A stretch of DNA of 8,938 bases. It comes from an uncultured Eubacterium sp. Lineage in GTDB: Bacteria; Bacillota_A; Clostridia; Lachnospirales; Lachnospiraceae. The DNA lies in assembly GCA_947653505.1 (NCBI GenBank), contig CANTHI010000121.1, positions 1 to 8,938 of the forward strand, read 5' to 3'. The notes under the pieces were generated by a model that made no database searches, had not been told where the DNA came from, and was given only the letters and a program-made list of their open reading frames with translations. The translations under genes were made by a program, and so were the position numbers. Every line of letters begins with the position of its first letter. Position 1 is the first letter of the stretch. This document shows, in pieces, positions 7,482 to 8,938 of the stretch.

Positions 7482-7486
7482 GGAGG
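7482..7486 (+). promoter_or_regulatory. Ribosome binding site of the epimerase gene
   Basis: GGAGG lies 11 nt before ATG 7498 (the longer GGAGGTG match ends 9 nt before it). It favours 7498 over the in-frame ATG 7480, whose codon overlaps this motif, and over GTG 7441, which lies inside the preceding gene. Confidence 0.7.
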
Positions 7487-7497
7487 TGTCAGATTTT

Positions 7498-8694
7498 ATG
7501 AAAGCACAGGATTTTAGCCAGATTCAATGGCAGGAAAATGGAAAATTAAAACTGTTGGTGATCGCAGGCACACGCCCGGAGATTATCAGGCTCAGTCAGG
7601 TTATAAAAAAATGCCGGATCTTTTTTGACTGCCTGCTCTGTCATACGGGGCAGAATTATGACTACAGTCTGAACCGGATCTTTTTTGAAGACTTAAAGCT
7701 TGGAAGTCCGGATGTATATCTGGACGCTGCGGGAGCGGATCCCGGTGAAACGATCGGAAACGTGATTTCCCTGTCGTATACGCTGATGCAAACCATCCGG
7801 CCGGATGCGCTGCTTGTGCTGGGAGATACTAACAGCTGTCTGTCCGTCATAGCTGCGAAGCGCCTGCATATCCCGGTCTTTCATATGGAGGCTGGAAACC
7901 GCTGTAAGGACGAATGTCTGCCGGAAGAGACCAACCGCAGGATTGTGGATATTATTAGTGACGTCAATCTTGCCTATTCAGAACAGGCCAGACAGTATTT
8001 GAAAGATTGCGGCTGTGCGCCGGAGCGGACGTTTGTAACAGGCAGCCCGATGGCGGAAGTACTTGAGGCTGAGTTTCCAGCGATTCTGCGTTCGGACGTC
8101 TGCAGCCGTTTGTCGAAAGAGACAGGAACCGCCATTCAGCCTGGAACATACATCCTGCTGTCAGCCCACCGGGAGGAAAACATAGACACCAGCCATAATT
8201 TTCAGAGTCTGTTTTCCGCGGTCAATGCAATGGCGGAAAAATACGGGATGCCTGTATTATATTCCTGCCATCCGAGATCACGGAAAAAATTAGAGTCCAG
8301 CGGCTTTGGGCTGGCCGCAGGTGTGATTGCGCATGAACCGCTGGGCTTTCATGATTATAACTGTCTGCAGATGCATGCGTTTGCGGTTGTCAGCGATTCG
8401 GGAACGCTGCCGGAAGAAAGCAGTTATTTCCTGTCCAAAGGATATGGGTTTGCTGCGGTATGTATCCGGACAAGTACAGAACGTCCGGAAGCAATGGATA
8501 AAGGATGCTTTATCATCAGCGGGATTGATACAAAAGGGCTGCTTTCGGCTGTGGAGCTGGCCACAGCAATGCAGAGGGACGGCTGTATGGGCATTCCGGT
8601 ACCGGATTATGCAGACCGGAATGTGAGTGATAAGGTAGTAAAGATCATACAGTCTTATACGGGAATTGTGAATCAGTTTGTGTGGAGAAAGTGA
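7498..8694 (+). CDS. fnlC: Non-hydrolysing UDP-sugar 2-epimerase, UDP-L-FucNAc synthase type
   Basis: Cytoplasmic 398-residue enzyme of the UDP-GlcNAc 2-epimerase family (two Rossmann-like domains). The expected active-site set is present: GTRPE at 24-28, D110 in LGDTNS, E131 in HMEAGNR, E144 in PEETNR and H224 in SAHREEN, with SDSGTLPEESS near the C-terminus binding UDP. Details fit the FnlC/WbjD/Cap5G branch rather than WecB: TGQNYDY at 50-56, the AAG...ETIGN segment, GDTNSCLS, HMEAGNRC, FHDYN, and a C-terminal V-S-D-K-V-V-K-I-I-Q-S-Y-T. That branch makes UDP-N-acetyl-L-fucosamine from UDP-2-acetamido-2,6-dideoxy-L-talose as the last of three steps. The first two enzymes (FnlA/CapE, FnlB/CapF) are not in the window. 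The start is set by GGAGG at 7482. It follows the previous gene by 32 bp and is the last gene before a large hairpin. The family is certain, the branch likely. Confidence 0.9.
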   Translation: MKAQDFSQIQWQENGKLKLLVIAGTRPEIIRLSQVIKKCRIFFDCLLCHTGQNYDYSLNRIFFEDLKLGSPDVYLDAAGADPGETIGNVISLSYTLMQTIRPDALLVLGDTNSCLSVIAAKRLHIPVFHMEAGNRCKDECLPEETNRRIVDIISDVNLAYSEQARQYLKDCGCAPERTFVTGSPMAEVLEAEFPAILRSDVCSRLSKETGTAIQPGTYILLSAHREENIDTSHNFQSLFSAVNAMAEKYGMPVLYSCHPRSRKKLESSGFGLAAGVIAHEPLGFHDYNCLQMHAFAVVSDSGTLPEESSYFLSKGYGFAAVCIRTSTERPEAMDKGCFIISGIDTKGLLSAVELATAMQRDGCMGIPVPDYADRNVSDKVVKIIQSYTGIVNQFVWRK

Positions 8695-8809
8695 CGGATC
8701 GTATTTTGCATCCAGACAGTGGAACCGGACGGGCGCGCTGCCGGATGGGAGGCGGCGATCTGTCTGCCTGTTCCTTTTCGGGAATGCAGGAAGCTTTACC
8801 TGGATGAAC

Positions 8810-8886
8810 CAGAAATAGCATATATTGGCCTCCCGGACGCCGGATGAGAGAACCGGCGTCCGGGAGGCCAATATATGCTATTTCTG
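8810..8886. terminator. Perfect 34-bp palindrome, probable (bidirectional) terminator
   Basis: Arms 8810-8843 and 8853-8886 are exact reverse complements with a 9-nt loop (atgagagaa). The inner 17 bp are GC-rich and the outer part is AT-rich (aatatatgctatttct), so on either strand a GC stem is followed by an A/T-rich tail, as in bidirectional terminators. There is no clean run of T. It starts 115 bp after the epimerase stop. The rest of 8695-8938 shows no supported gene: 8695-8809 is GC-rich non-coding, and 8887-8938 is too short to judge. Confidence 0.6.
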
Positions 8887-8938
8887 CATTCTGGAGCGCG
8901 TATATAAATGCATCACAAAAGAGGAACTTCTTGCTTCC

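Noticed and set aside
8713..8766. 7-bp inverted repeat cagacag/ctgtctg flanking GC-rich DNA after the last gene
   Set aside because: The arms are short and 40 bp apart, and no stable stem or known RNA motif forms between them.
8290..8871. 193-codon open frame on the minus strand
   Set aside because: It is antisense to the well-supported epimerase gene, its start lies inside the palindrome, it has no ribosome binding site, and its translation shows no recognisable domain.
8908..8938. Possible start of another gene (ATG 8908) running off the right edge
   Set aside because: Only ten codons are visible and the ribosome binding site is poor (GGAG 11 nt away); a convergent minus-strand gene ending near here is equally possible.

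Overview
The window is a run of seven co-directional (+ strand) genes from the middle or late part of a surface-polysaccharide (capsule, EPS or wall-glycan) locus. The organism looks like a Gram-positive Firmicute. Strong AAGGAG-type ribosome binding sites, ATG/TTG starts, short or overlapping junctions, a base composition near half GC with CTG-rich leucine codons, and the gene set together suggest a gut Lachnospiraceae-type Clostridia (inference; no taxonomic marker gene is present).

Layout: (1) a polytopic O-antigen polymerase/ligase-like protein (Wzy) whose frame stays open to the left edge; (2) a GT2 rhamnosyltransferase-like enzyme, overlapping it by ATGA; (3) a 14-helix Wzx/PST-type flippase; (4) after a 79-bp gap, a DUF2142 (GT-C-like) membrane protein carrying an 18-bp in-frame tandem repeat in its extracytoplasmic N-terminal domain; (5) after a 112-bp gap, a soluble DPM1/GtrB-like GT2 that probably makes a polyprenyl-phosphate sugar; (6) a small protein with three membrane helices and a winged-helix-like C-terminus, starting at TTG and overlapping gene 5 by 8 bp; (7) a non-hydrolysing UDP-sugar 2-epimerase of the FnlC/WbjD/CapG type (UDP-L-FucNAc branch) rather than plain WecB. 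The last 244 bp hold no convincing gene but contain a perfect 34-bp-arm palindrome, probably the end-of-operon (bidirectional?) terminator.

Probable teamwork: gene 7 finishes a nucleotide sugar, gene 2 adds a sugar to the lipid-linked repeat unit in the cytoplasm, gene 3 flips the unit, and gene 1 polymerises or transfers it. Genes 4-6 look like a separate extracytoplasmic decoration module: gene 5 charges a polyprenyl-phosphate carrier with a sugar, gene 4 is the candidate GT-C enzyme using it outside, and gene 6 is an uncharacterised membrane partner. The initiating phosphoglycosyltransferase, the chain-length kinase system and the FnlA/FnlB partners of gene 7 are not in the window.
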